Assembly: GCA_021823085.1 (NCBI GenBank)
Contig: JAKAPG010000007.1
Coordinates: forward strand, 1 to 23,117
Reading direction: 5' to 3'
Length of the DNA stretch: 23,117 nucleotides
Origin: Thermoplasmata archaeon
Lineage (GTDB): Archaea; Thermoplasmatota; Thermoplasmata; Lutacidiplasmatales; UBA184
Every line of letters begins with the position of its first letter. Position 1 is the first letter of the stretch. Positions 1 through 7,212 of this stretch are shown here, in pieces. The notes beneath the pieces were generated by a model that worked only from the letters and a program-made list of their open reading frames with translations, ran no database searches and was not told the origin of the DNA. The position numbers and the translations under genes were made by a program.

Positions 1-522
1 CCGATCTTCGAAGCCCGCCGCCCGGAACCACGTGCGGATCGTCGTGGTGAGGTCGGGCTGGAACCTGCCTCGGGTCCATGCGACGAAGGCCCCCGGGGCC
101 GCAAGCTCGGGGAGATGGGCAATCGTGTTGCGGATGTCGGTGTCGGAGATGTTCCCGTAGACCCCGCAGACCAGGAGGAGGTCGGCCGGCACCGCGCCCT
201 CGTACACGCGGGCCCTACCGGCGTCTCCCTCCACGACATGGATGCCCGCGAGTCGGTGGCGCGCGATCCGGTCGCGAGCGCCGGCGGCGAGTGCGGGATC
301 CCGTTCGACCAACCGGGCCCGGACATCTGCGCGCCGGGGATGGGACGCGAGGACCTCGAGCAGGTCGCGTCCGTCCCCCGCGCACATGCTGAGCGCGCGA
401 AGGGGGCCCGGCGGGCGGCGATCGAGCTCGTCACGGATCAACGTCCGGACCACGTCCAGTCGCTTCGATAGCGACGAGCCTTCCTCGTACTGCCGATGCC
501 AGTTGACCCATTCGCTCGTCAT
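1..522 (-). CDS. Class I SAM-dependent methyltransferase, C-terminus cut by window edge
   Basis: The minus-strand frame is open from an ATG at 522 to the left edge, giving 174 residues with no stop. An in-frame TAG lies six codons upstream, so this ATG is the first possible start. Residues 44-55 (LSMCAGDGRDLL) match the glycine-rich SAM-binding motif I of Rossmann-fold methyltransferases. It is followed by an acidic strand end (LVERDP, 71-76) and, near residue 128, a hydrophobic strand (ADLLLVCGVYGNISD) in the position of motif IV. The rest of the fold lies outside the window. The substrate cannot be told from the sequence; small-molecule methylation is the default guess for this size and layout. 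It reads in the same direction as the next four genes but is separated by about 76 bases from the nuclease gene, so co-transcription is uncertain. Confidence 0.75.
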   Translation of the reverse strand, partial: MTSEWVNWHRQYEEGSSLSKRLDVVRTLIRDELDRRPPGPLRALSMCAGDGRDLLEVLASHPRRADVRARLVERDPALAAGARDRIARHRLAGIHVVEGDAGRARVYEGAVPADLLLVCGVYGNISDTDIRNTIAHLPELAAPGAFVAWTRGRFQPDLTTTIRTWFRAAGFEDR

Positions 523-598
523 GGAAGTTTCTCGTTCCTATCGGGGCGAGGGGCCAATCGTTGCCAGAGGGAGCGGGGACGGGCGAGGCACGCAGCGC

Positions 599-1330
599 TC
601 ATCCCCAGCCTTGGGCCGCCGTCCAGAGCTCGTGAAATCGCGCGCAGTCCTCGCATCCCGGAGCGCCCGCCGGCGGATGGGGCGCGTCGTAGATCTTCCG
701 CGCCTGTCGCATCAGCGGGGGTAGGATCGAGGGGTTGAGCGGAACTTCGTCGATCGTCGCCCGGAAACCGAGAGCGAATCCTTCCTCGGTCTGCGCGCTC
801 TCGTACAGGCTCGAGTGGCCGTCGGTGACCGGCTCGGTGTAGACGAGCGCGAGGCGGTCGACCGGCCCCAGACCGCGGACCTCGGCGATCGCCGCGTACC
901 CGTTGAGCTGCACTTCGTAGATCGGACGCAGCTCGTCCTGCGCCTCGGTGTGCCGGGCGGTCTTGTAATCGACGATGACCTTTCGCCCGTCATCCCGTAC
1001 GAGGATTCCGTCCGGGGCCCCGGTGAGCCGGAGACCGCTCGTGTCGTCGTCCCAATAGAACTTCGAGGGGGACGGAGGGGGGATGTAGGAGGTGAACCGG
1101 CCGAGCGGGGCCAGCCACGAGGGCGATGTTCCGTGCCGATCGAACGCGGCGTGGACGATCTTCTTCGAGTACGAGTCGAGGGAGGAGAAGATCCCCGGGA
1201 ACGGACCGACGAACGGAAGGTCGTAGTGCCGGCCGATCCAAAAGCATCGTTCGCAGAACCCCCGCATCGCGAGTTGGCCGAGCTCCTTCGCCGAGATCCG
1301 GAACCGATCGGGGGGCTCGCGTGCCGCCAC
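599..1330 (-). CDS. PD-(D/E)XK nuclease-family protein (RecB/Cas4-like), solo
   Basis: This 243-aa protein starts at GTG 1330. It shows the core of the PD-(D/E)XK fold: GAPDGILV with Asp107, then VIVDYKT with Asp121 and Lys123, and a following QxxxY motif (QLNGY, 141-145) as in RecB, AddB and Cas4 nucleases. Two cysteine pairs flank the core: CERC (26-29) near the N-terminus and CEDC (226-229) near the C-terminus. In AddB/Cas4-like enzymes four such cysteines hold an iron-sulfur cluster, so a cluster is plausible, although the 2+2 spacing differs from the 1+3 arrangement of Cas4. A DNA exonuclease or repair role is inferred. No helicase, Cas gene or CRISPR array lies nearby, so I do not call it cas4. 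Downstream is the methyltransferase; upstream, 75 bases away, is msrA. Confidence 0.75.
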   Translation of the reverse strand: MAAREPPDRFRISAKELGQLAMRGFCERCFWIGRHYDLPFVGPFPGIFSSLDSYSKKIVHAAFDRHGTSPSWLAPLGRFTSYIPPPSPSKFYWDDDTSGLRLTGAPDGILVRDDGRKVIVDYKTARHTEAQDELRPIYEVQLNGYAAIAEVRGLGPVDRLALVYTEPVTDGHSSLYESAQTEEGFALGFRATIDEVPLNPSILPPLMRQARKIYDAPHPPAGAPGCEDCARFHELWTAAQGWG

Positions 1331-1405
1331 GGGCGTCCGTATGCGGCCGGAAGATGAACGTTTGCGGGGTCTCGCGGTGAGCGAGAGGACCTTCGCCGCC
1401 CGAAC

Positions 1406-1987
1406 TCACGGCGTCGGCCGGGGGCGCACGAGCTCCGCATACTTCGCGCGAAACTTCGACATCTTCGGTGCGATGACCAACTGGCAGTATCCCCGCTCTG
1501 GGTTCCGTCGGAAGTACTCTCGGTGGTACTCCTCGGCCGGGTAGAACTTCTCGAACGGGACCACCTGCGTGACGATCGGCCTTCGCCAGACCTTCTCGCG
1601 CTCCAGCTGTGCGATGAATTCCTTCGCTTCGGCGCGCTGTCGGTCGTCGTGGAAGAAGACCGCCGAGCGGTACTGCGTCCCGACATCGCCGCCCTGCCGG
1701 TTGAGCGTCGTCGGGTCGTGCGTCGAGAAGAAGACCGTCAGCAGGTCGCGAAAGCTCACCTGCTTCGGGTCGAAGATGATCTCGACGGTCTCGGCGTGTC
1801 CCGTCGATCCGGTGCACACCTCTTCGTAGGAGGGGGCAGGGACGGTTCCCCCGGAGTATCCGGGGAGGACCTGACGAACCCCCCGGAGGTCCGAGAAGAC
1901 CGCCTCGGTGCACCAGAAGCAGCCTCCCGCGAAGGTCGCGACTTCTTCTCCGGGCGCAGGGTGCCGGGGAGGGGGAAGATCGGGCAT
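1406..1987 (-). CDS. msrA: Peptide-methionine (S)-S-oxide reductase MsrA
   Basis: The 193-aa product carries the MsrA signature GGCFWCTE (21-28) with nucleophilic Cys23. It also has the family blocks GYSGG, TGHAE and the PAEEYHREYF stretch that places the conserved Glu/Tyr near the substrate. MsrA reduces the S epimer of methionine sulfoxide, free or in proteins, using thioredoxin-type reductants in the cytoplasm. Its length is normal for a single-domain MsrA, and no MsrB domain is fused. Cys26 of the motif and a cysteine in GYCQLV near the C-terminal end are candidates for resolving residues. The ATG at 1987 lies only six bases after the stop of the 212-aa upstream gene, so the two are probably co-transcribed. 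This is a confident family assignment. Confidence 0.95.
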   Translation of the reverse strand: MPDLPPPRHPAPGEEVATFAGGCFWCTEAVFSDLRGVRQVLPGYSGGTVPAPSYEEVCTGSTGHAETVEIIFDPKQVSFRDLLTVFFSTHDPTTLNRQGGDVGTQYRSAVFFHDDRQRAEAKEFIAQLEREKVWRRPIVTQVVPFEKFYPAEEYHREYFRRNPERGYCQLVIAPKMSKFRAKYAELVRPRPTP

Positions 1988-1993
1988 GGGACC

Positions 1994-2632
1994 TCAGGTC
2001 GGTACGTACGAGGCTTCGGTCACTTTCGTCGAGCGCACGGGCGTGCGGGATCGCAGGGCTCCGACCAGGTCGTCGACGGTGGCCTCGGGGAAGCGGCCCC
2101 TAAGATCGATCGAGACCGTGTGGTGCCGCTCGCGATGCAGGCGGCGGATGACGACGTCGGCGTGAAGATCGCCCATCGCGCCCAGCCGCATCGAGAACGA
2201 GCGGGAGGCTTTGAGCTGCGACCAAGCGTCGCCCCGGAGCGCCCGCAGGAAGTGACCGAGGGGCTCCTCGCTCCTCGCTCCGCTCCGGTCCTCCGGAAGC
2301 GGAAGCCATCCTCCGGGTTGCGCTTCCCAGTGGCGGATGCGAACGAACCCGGCGGCGCTGAAGGCGTGCAGCACGCCGGCGGTGAACCGGAGGAGGTCGG
2401 CGGACTCAACGACCTCGCGCTCGCGAAGGACCTTCTCGATCCGTCCGACGATCCCGCCGTTGGCGGCCAAGGTCTCGGGTCGCAGATCGACCTCGATGTG
2501 AATGTGGGCGAACGGACGCTGTTTGCGACGCCGCTGCGACCGGGGGCCCGAGATCGGCCAGTTGAGGATCGAGGTGGGACCCGTGAGGTCCGGGGCCGAT
2601 AGGCCGCCCGCGGGGAACGCCGGAGGGGTCAT
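1994..2632 (-). CDS. Hypothetical protein, 212 aa
   Basis: I do not recognise this protein. The first 40 residues are proline-rich and end in a basic patch (RSQRRRKQR). The compact part begins at about residue 41 (FAHIHIEVDLRPETL), followed by mixed helix and strand, a charged loop around 110-125 and a terminal segment with an HHTVSIDLRGRFPE strand. There is no signal peptide, membrane helix or cysteine. The start chosen is the only ATG upstream of the compact part; a later non-ATG start near residue 40 is possible. It precedes msrA by six bases and follows the DUF885 gene by 57 bases, which suggests an operon but says little about function. The reading frame is supported by placement in the gene run and by codon bias; the strand opposite has a long shadow frame. 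Confidence 0.6.
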   Translation of the reverse strand: MTPPAFPAGGLSAPDLTGPTSILNWPISGPRSQRRRKQRPFAHIHIEVDLRPETLAANGGIVGRIEKVLREREVVESADLLRFTAGVLHAFSAAGFVRIRHWEAQPGGWLPLPEDRSGARSEEPLGHFLRALRGDAWSQLKASRSFSMRLGAMGDLHADVVIRRLHRERHHTVSIDLRGRFPEATVDDLVGALRSRTPVRSTKVTEASYVPT

Positions 2633-2689
2633 CGGCTCACGATGAGCGCGCGAGCCCCATGAGGCTTTCTCGCTCGCAGCCGGGTCGAC

Positions 2690-4315
2690 TTACGACGGAA
2701 CGCCGGTGAAGAGCCGCTCCAGCAGTCCGAGCGGCGGGCATCCGAACCCGAGCAGCGTGTCGTGGAACCCACGGAGCGCTCCGCCGAAGCGTGTCGTGAG
2801 GAACTTGGCCCGCGCGTCCAGGATCGCGAGCTTGCCCAGCGTGTAGCAGAAGTACTCCGGGTTGTACGTCCCCCGGATCGCCTCGCGCTCGGCGGGAAGG
2901 TGCTCGAAGTGCGCCTCCTTCTCGATCAGAGCCGTCGCTTGGGCGACGGTCCACCCGGCCGTGTGGAGACCGATCGAGGAGAGCAGACGGCAGTCGCGCA
3001 GGAGGGCGTCGTGCAGCTGGGCGACCTCGGCGTAGACGCCCGGTGCTCCGAACCCCTCCTCGATCACGAGCTGTTCCGAGTAGTGGGCCCAGCCTTCGAC
3101 GAACGACGGGGACAAGTACACCTTGCGGGCGAGGGAGCCCTGCGCCCGACGAAGGTGGAGGAACTGCAGGTAGTGACCGGGGTAGACCTCGTGCGCGGTG
3201 ATGTTCGCGAGCATCTTGCGGTTGAGCGAGCGCAGCCACTCTTCCTGCTGCTTCGCGCTCCAGGCGGGGTCGACCGGCGTCACGTAGTAGATCCCCTCGT
3301 CGCTCGCGGTCTCGAACGGGCCGGGCGACTCCATGCTCGCGGTCGAAAGGGAGCGGCCCCACGCGGGCGTCTCCTCCACGCGTGCGCGCGCGCCCTCGGG
3401 GACGGTCGCAAGCGCGTGCTCCTCGACGAACCGCCGGGCGCCGTCCACCAGGGAGCGCGCGGTCGGGATCAGGTCCGCGGACGTCGGATGGTCCGCGTTC
3501 AGATGCTCGAGGAGCTCGGGGATCGACGTGCGGCTCTCCCGGGCGATCTGCTCGAGCCGGCGCCGGTTGCGCTCGAGGTCCGCGCGCCCGGCCTTCTCGA
3601 TCTCGGTGAACGGTCGTTCGATCCCCTCGCGAACGTAGAGGAGGCGCTGGTAGAGCTTCGCCCCGAGCGCGAACGCGTCGTTGGCCCGGGGTAGGCGTCG
3701 AGTCTTCAGGTCGTCCTGGAATTCCTGCAGGCCGGCCTCCGCGCGCTGGCGGGCGGAGGCGACGCGGTCGCCGAGGTCCGCCGACTCCTTCCGCGCGAAC
3801 TCTTCGGCTTCCGCGAAGGAGCTGGGCAGGCCCTGCGCCATGGAGATCGCGAGCGAGACGAACGGTCGGGGAAGCACGGCGCGCAGTCGCCGCCGCCCTC
3901 CCTCGAGATACGCCGGTATCCCTTCGAGGATCCGAACGATCCCTTCCACCCGCTTCGGAACGGGTGCGTAGTCCCGGGCGATGTAACTCGTCAGCGATAG
4001 CGCGGCGAGATAGGTCATCGGGTTCCGGTCGAACTCCTCGATCTCGGCGAGGTCGAAGCGAGGGCCGGCGAGGAGGAGCTCGAGCAGAAGCCGATCGATC
4101 TTGCGGTCCTCGGGCAGGCTCGCCGCGTCCATCTTCTTGAGCCGGGCCTCGAGCGTCGCCGCCTTTTCGAGCCAGCGATCGGTCGCCACCCGTTCCGAGA
4201 GCGGGAGACGCCCATCGTACGTGTGCAGCCCAAGGCTAACCGCGGCCGTAGGGTACAGCTCGAACAAGTGGTCGACTACCTCGCGCTCGAGTGCATCGAA
4301 CTCGCCGTTCGCCAT
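2690..4315 (-). CDS. DUF885 family metallohydrolase/peptidase-like protein
   Basis: The 541-aa protein from ATG 4315 belongs to the DUF885 family. The diagnostic HExxPGH motif is HEVYPGH at residues 375-381, and a second conserved block EGWAHYSEQ (407-415) supplies the likely third metal ligand. The family is helical, distantly related to gluzincin peptidases and predicted to bind zinc; substrates are mostly unknown. There is no signal peptide, so a cytoplasmic role is expected. The frame stays open to 4459, but an earlier start would run into the divergent ridA gene. ATG 4315 begins right where family similarity starts (MANGEFDALEREVVDHLF) and has a TATA-like TTTATC about 32 bases upstream. 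Length is typical for the family. The gene heads a possible minus-strand run with the 212-aa protein and msrA. Confidence 0.88.
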   Translation of the reverse strand: MANGEFDALEREVVDHLFELYPTAAVSLGLHTYDGRLPLSERVATDRWLEKAATLEARLKKMDAASLPEDRKIDRLLLELLLAGPRFDLAEIEEFDRNPMTYLAALSLTSYIARDYAPVPKRVEGIVRILEGIPAYLEGGRRRLRAVLPRPFVSLAISMAQGLPSSFAEAEEFARKESADLGDRVASARQRAEAGLQEFQDDLKTRRLPRANDAFALGAKLYQRLLYVREGIERPFTEIEKAGRADLERNRRRLEQIARESRTSIPELLEHLNADHPTSADLIPTARSLVDGARRFVEEHALATVPEGARARVEETPAWGRSLSTASMESPGPFETASDEGIYYVTPVDPAWSAKQQEEWLRSLNRKMLANITAHEVYPGHYLQFLHLRRAQGSLARKVYLSPSFVEGWAHYSEQLVIEEGFGAPGVYAEVAQLHDALLRDCRLLSSIGLHTAGWTVAQATALIEKEAHFEHLPAEREAIRGTYNPEYFCYTLGKLAILDARAKFLTTRFGGALRGFHDTLLGFGCPPLGLLERLFTGVPS

Positions 4316-4344
4316 CGGAACTCGCGGGTGGCAGCCCGGTGAGG

Positions 4345-4350
4345 GATAAA
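4345..4350 (-). promoter_or_regulatory. Candidate TATA box for the DUF885 gene
   Basis: Read on the minus strand this is TTTATC inside GGTTTATCCC, the only AT-rich stretch in the GC-rich 83-base gap between two divergent genes. Its centre is about 32 bases before ATG 4315, which fits an archaeal TATA box driving a transcript with a very short or no leader. The divergent ridA gene has no equally good box; CCTTTTCC around 4367-4374 is a weak candidate. Confidence 0.5.
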
Positions 4351-4398
4351 CCATCGACGGCCCGCGGCCTTTTCCGTCCGCGACGCTAGCGCCGACCG

Positions 4399-4863
4399 AT
4401 GGCTTCCGTGGCTCGCCGTCTCGAAGAGTTGGGGATCGTCCTCCCGCCTCCGCCAGCACCCCGCGGTACGTACGCGGCGGTCGTCCGGGATGGGGGGCAG
4501 GCCTGGGTCGCCGGGCAGATCGCCCTCGAAGAGGGGAGCGTGGTCCGGCCCGGGCTCGTGGACCGGGACGTGCCGGTGGCCGAGGCTCAGATCGTGGCCC
4601 GCCGGGCGACCCTACAGGCGCTGAGCGCGCTCCGGGCAGCGCTCGGGAGCCTCGACACGATCCGCCAAATCGTTCGCGTCGTGGTCTACGTCCAGGCGGC
4701 CCCGGGGTTCACGCGACCCCACGAGGTCGCCAACGGTGCCACCGACCTCCTCGTCGAGATCTTCGGGGCCGCGGGCCGACCGGCGCGCTCCGCGATCGGA
4801 GTTGCGACGCTCCCGCTCAACGCCCCGGTCGAGGTCGAAGTCCAGGTCGCGCTCACCGAGTGA
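4399..4863 (+). CDS. RidA/YjgF/UK114 family protein
   Basis: The 154-aa protein matches the RidA superfamily. It has a strand with VAGQIAL (37-43), the helix region ATLQALSALRAALGSLDTI, the strand VRVVVYVQAAPGF and the C-terminal signature RPARSAIGVATLPLNAPVEVEV (127-148). Arg130 is equivalent to the catalytic arginine that binds the carboxylate of 2-aminoacrylate and other imines in active RidA enzymes. RidA hydrolyses reactive enamine/imine intermediates released by PLP enzymes; members act as trimers in the cytoplasm. At 154 residues it is longer than E. coli RidA (128) and resembles the YjgF-like subgroup with an N-terminal helix, whose substrate is not established. It is followed after ten bases by flpA, so the two are likely co-transcribed, which is not an obvious functional pairing. 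Confidence 0.9.
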   Translation: MASVARRLEELGIVLPPPPAPRGTYAAVVRDGGQAWVAGQIALEEGSVVRPGLVDRDVPVAEAQIVARRATLQALSALRAALGSLDTIRQIVRVVVYVQAAPGFTRPHEVANGATDLLVEIFGAAGRPARSAIGVATLPLNAPVEVEVQVALTE

Positions 4864-4873
4864 AGAGAGAACC

Positions 4874-5533
4874 GTGCAACCGACGGGCTGGGCCGGAGTC
4901 TATCGCGAAGGTCGGGACCTTTACACGGTGAATGCTCGACCCTGGGAGCGGGTCTACGGTGAGACCCTGCGTACGGCCGAAGGACGCGAGTTCCGGCAGT
5001 GGGACCCGTTCCGATCGAAGCTCGCGGCGTTCTTGGCCCGGGGAGCGCCGGAGCCGGGTCCGTGGGCCGGTGCGCGATCGGTCCTCTACCTCGGAGGAGC
5101 GCACGGAACCACCGTGAGCCACCTCTCGGACCTCCTGCCGGACGCGCTCCTCTTCGTGGTAGAGAAGAGCCCGACGTCATTCGCGCCTCTGCTCGCGCTC
5201 GCCCGACGGCGGACCAACATCTTTCCGATCCTCGGGGACGCGCAGCTGCCGGAGCGGTACTCGGCGGAGGTCGGCGCGGTCGACCTGGTCTACCAGGACG
5301 TGGCCCAGCGAGCCCAGGCGACGATCTTCGCCGAGAACGTTCGCGTCGCGCTCGCCCCCGGGGGGCGTGCCCTGTTGATGCTCAAGGTCCGTTCTGTGTC
5401 GCAACGACGCCCGGCCGACGTGATCGTTCGCGAAGCCAGAAGGGTGCTCGAACGCGTGCCGCTATCGATCGACTACGAGACCGCGCTCTCCCCATTTGCG
5501 CGCGAGCACGTCGCTCTCACCGGACGACGATAG
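4874..5533 (+). CDS. flpA: Fibrillarin-like rRNA/tRNA 2'-O-methyltransferase
   Basis: The 219-aa product from GTG 4874 is archaeal fibrillarin. It has the N-terminal GVYREGRDLYTVNARPWERVYGE block, the SAM motif SVLYLGGAHGTTVSHLSDLLP (about 74-94), VDLVYQDVAQRAQA and a C-terminal strand with LLMLKVRS. In the C/D sRNP it works with Nop5 and L7Ae and methylates ribose 2'-OH groups chosen by guide RNAs. Most archaea have GAASGTT in the SAM loop; here it is GGAHGTT. The frame is open further upstream, but that part overlaps ridA and is low-complexity Arg/Ser. GTG 4874 follows a purine-rich GAAGAGAGA stretch and starts where family similarity begins. In many archaea nop5 lies immediately beside flpA; here ridA does, and nop5 is not in the window. 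Confidence 0.93.
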   Translation: MQPTGWAGVYREGRDLYTVNARPWERVYGETLRTAEGREFRQWDPFRSKLAAFLARGAPEPGPWAGARSVLYLGGAHGTTVSHLSDLLPDALLFVVEKSPTSFAPLLALARRRTNIFPILGDAQLPERYSAEVGAVDLVYQDVAQRAQATIFAENVRVALAPGGRALLMLKVRSVSQRRPADVIVREARRVLERVPLSIDYETALSPFAREHVALTGRR

Positions 5534-5611
5534 CGCGCCCCGGGCCGGGTCACCCTCCACGAGCTCGCGTCGGCCCAAGTACCCGACGCCGCTCCTTCGG
5601 CGGGGATTGGT

Positions 5612-6094
5612 ATGCAGGGCTCACTCGGTTGGACATGGACCTGGCAGGATACGGCGAGCAGGCTCGGAAGGACGGGCGGAGCGGGTCCGGGAGATCGGCG
5701 CACGCTCGTCCTCCTCCTGGCAGCGACGATCGGGATCGCGATCGCCCTAGCGGTGGCGATCGCCCCGTTCGCACCGGCGATAGCCGCTCACGCCCATCCG
5801 GTGCGCGAGCTCCCCGCGGTGCCGGTGCCGAACGCTCCCGCACCGACCTCGTCGGCCGTGACGAACTTCACCGGCTCGATCTCGCGGCTCGTTGATCTGG
5901 TCGCACTCGCCGGGGGCGGCATCCTGGCGCTCGTCTGGGCCCGCGTCGCGCTGAGTTGGTTCTCGGGAGATATCTCGAAGAAGGTGCAGGCGAAGGACCG
6001 GGCGCGGGACGCGCTCATCGGGACGCTGATCTTCACGGCCGCGATCACCGGCCTCGCCTGGGGGCTCGCCCAGTGGATCGTCACCGGCGTGTGA
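5612..6094 (+). CDS. VirB2/CedA1-like pilin candidate (small membrane protein)
   Basis: This 160-aa protein has a hydrophobic segment at 31-55, followed by an Ala-x-Ala type site (AIAAHA, 56-61) that could be a signal peptidase site. A proline-rich extracellular stretch (62-80) comes next, then two long hydrophobic helices at about 92-117 and 133-157 joined by a short basic loop (SKKVQAKDRARDA). A cleaved leader plus two helices with a positively charged cytoplasmic turn is the architecture of conjugative pilins (VirB2/TrbC) and of archaeal CedA1/TedC pilins. That role is inference from architecture and from the downstream VirB6-, PrgI- and VirB4-like genes; sequence identity to known pilins is not evident by eye. 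It is the first gene of the coupled six-gene run, seven bases before the next. The preceding 78 bases after flpA contain no clear TATA box, so read-through from ridA-flpA is possible. Confidence 0.6.
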   Translation: MQGSLGWTWTWQDTASRLGRTGGAGPGDRRTLVLLLAATIGIAIALAVAIAPFAPAIAAHAHPVRELPAVPVPNAPAPTSSAVTNFTGSISRLVDLVALAGGGILALVWARVALSWFSGDISKKVQAKDRARDALIGTLIFTAAITGLAWGLAQWIVTGV

Positions 6095-6101
6095 GGCGGC
6101 G

Positions 6102-7211
6102 GTGAGCAATCCTTGGAGCACGCTGGTCCAAGCCCTGCTCGCCGGCGCCTTCGGAGTGTTCGTGGTCGCGCTCAACGCCGGGATCACCCCTACCTACAAC
6201 GACCTCTTCGTGCCGGCGATGGCGCCGAGCCAGCTCTATCCGTCTCTCTCGGACCCGGCGGGCGGCGGGGCGACGTTCCTCGCGGACGCAGCAAAGTTCA
6301 GTTCCTACCTGCTCGTCAATATCGTCGACCCGGCCGTCGCGCTCGTCGCCGTGGGTCTCGGCCTCCTCTACCTCTCCAAGGCGCTCTACCAACGCAGCGG
6401 CCCTTGGGCCGAGGCGCTCATCGTGCGGTTCATCATCGCCGTGGTCGTCGCGAACTTCACGCTATTGTTCGCCACCGGGATCCTCGACCTCGGGGCGATC
6501 ACCTACCCGACGGTCGCCGCTTGGGATGGCGGGGCCTGGCAGAACTGGACGAACCTCGCCGGCTGGGGCCAGGAGACGTTCATCTGGCAGAACGGGGCGC
6601 TGGCGCTCGTGCTCGCCTTCGTCGAGTTCTCGCTCGTCCTTTTGCTCGCCGCCCTCGTCGGGCTGCGCGATGCTGGGCTCGCGGTCCTCCTCGTCGTGCT
6701 CCCTGCGTTCACCCTCCTCTGGCCCATCCGACCGTTCTCCAACCTGGCGCGGCGAGGTTGGCTATTGTTCATCGAGCTCGCCTTGCTGCCCTGTGTTCTC
6801 GTCATCCCTCTCGAGCTGGCGGTCCACTCGTCGACCCCGATCCTCCTCGTCGGGTTCCTCACGCTCGCGCTCGGCACTCCGTATCTGATATCGATCAGCG
6901 GAGCGCAACTCGCCCAGCTCGGATTCCCCTCGGCCGGCGCTGCACTGTCGGGCGCGGTCGAGCGCGGTCTGCTCGGCGCGTCGAGGGCCACCTCCGCTCC
7001 GATCGGCGGCGCGGGCGGACGACCCACGGTCGCGGGCGCGCTCGTCGGCACCGCGCGGGCCGCCGGGGCGGTAGCGCTACCGGCCGCCGCCCCCGCGGCG
7101 GTCGCCAGCGCTCTTGGCCATGGAGCGAGCCGTCTCGTGCAGCACGTACGCACCAAGTCGGCCGAGTTCAAACCGGATTGGAAACCCGTTCGTCCGGGGA
7201 GTGAGGAATGA
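6102..7211 (+). CDS. VirB6/CedA/TrbL-like polytopic membrane protein
   Basis: The 369-aa protein from GTG 6102 has about seven predicted membrane segments (near 8-28, 68-91, 105-130, 165-187, 191-209, 219-241, 245-265). A periplasm-side-type loop rich in Trp/Asn/Gly sits between segments three and four (135-163), and the C-terminal tail of about 95 residues is Ala/Gly-rich and ends in a basic, charged segment. Size, topology and position before PrgI- and VirB4-like genes match VirB6/TrbL channel subunits and CedA of the crenarchaeal DNA-import system. Membrane proteins of this kind diverge quickly, so the name rests on context. The gene is seven bases after the pilin candidate and ends one base before the next start codon. 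Confidence 0.6.
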   Translation: MSNPWSTLVQALLAGAFGVFVVALNAGITPTYNDLFVPAMAPSQLYPSLSDPAGGGATFLADAAKFSSYLLVNIVDPAVALVAVGLGLLYLSKALYQRSGPWAEALIVRFIIAVVVANFTLLFATGILDLGAITYPTVAAWDGGAWQNWTNLAGWGQETFIWQNGALALVLAFVEFSLVLLLAALVGLRDAGLAVLLVVLPAFTLLWPIRPFSNLARRGWLLFIELALLPCVLVIPLELAVHSSTPILLVGFLTLALGTPYLISISGAQLAQLGFPSAGAALSGAVERGLLGASRATSAPIGGAGGRPTVAGALVGTARAAGAVALPAAAPAAVASALGHGASRLVQHVRTKSAEFKPDWKPVRPGSEE

Positions 7212-7212
7212 G

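Noticed and set aside
599..1330. Calling the nuclease Cas4
   Set aside because: No CRISPR repeats or other cas genes are present, and the cysteine layout is 2+2 and not 1+3.
1523..2602. 359-codon open frame on the plus strand opposite msrA and the 212-aa gene
   Set aside because: It is antisense to msrA, whose motifs are unmistakable, and the translation has no recognisable fold; GC-rich DNA produces long shadow frames.
2762..3694. 310-codon plus-strand frame opposite the DUF885 gene
   Set aside because: It is the complement of the HExxPGH-bearing gene and is rich in Arg, Gly and Glu without motifs.
5587..5602. Short CGCCG/CGGCG hairpin before the pilin candidate as a terminator of flpA
   Set aside because: Only five pairs, no T-run, and such stems are expected by chance at this GC content.
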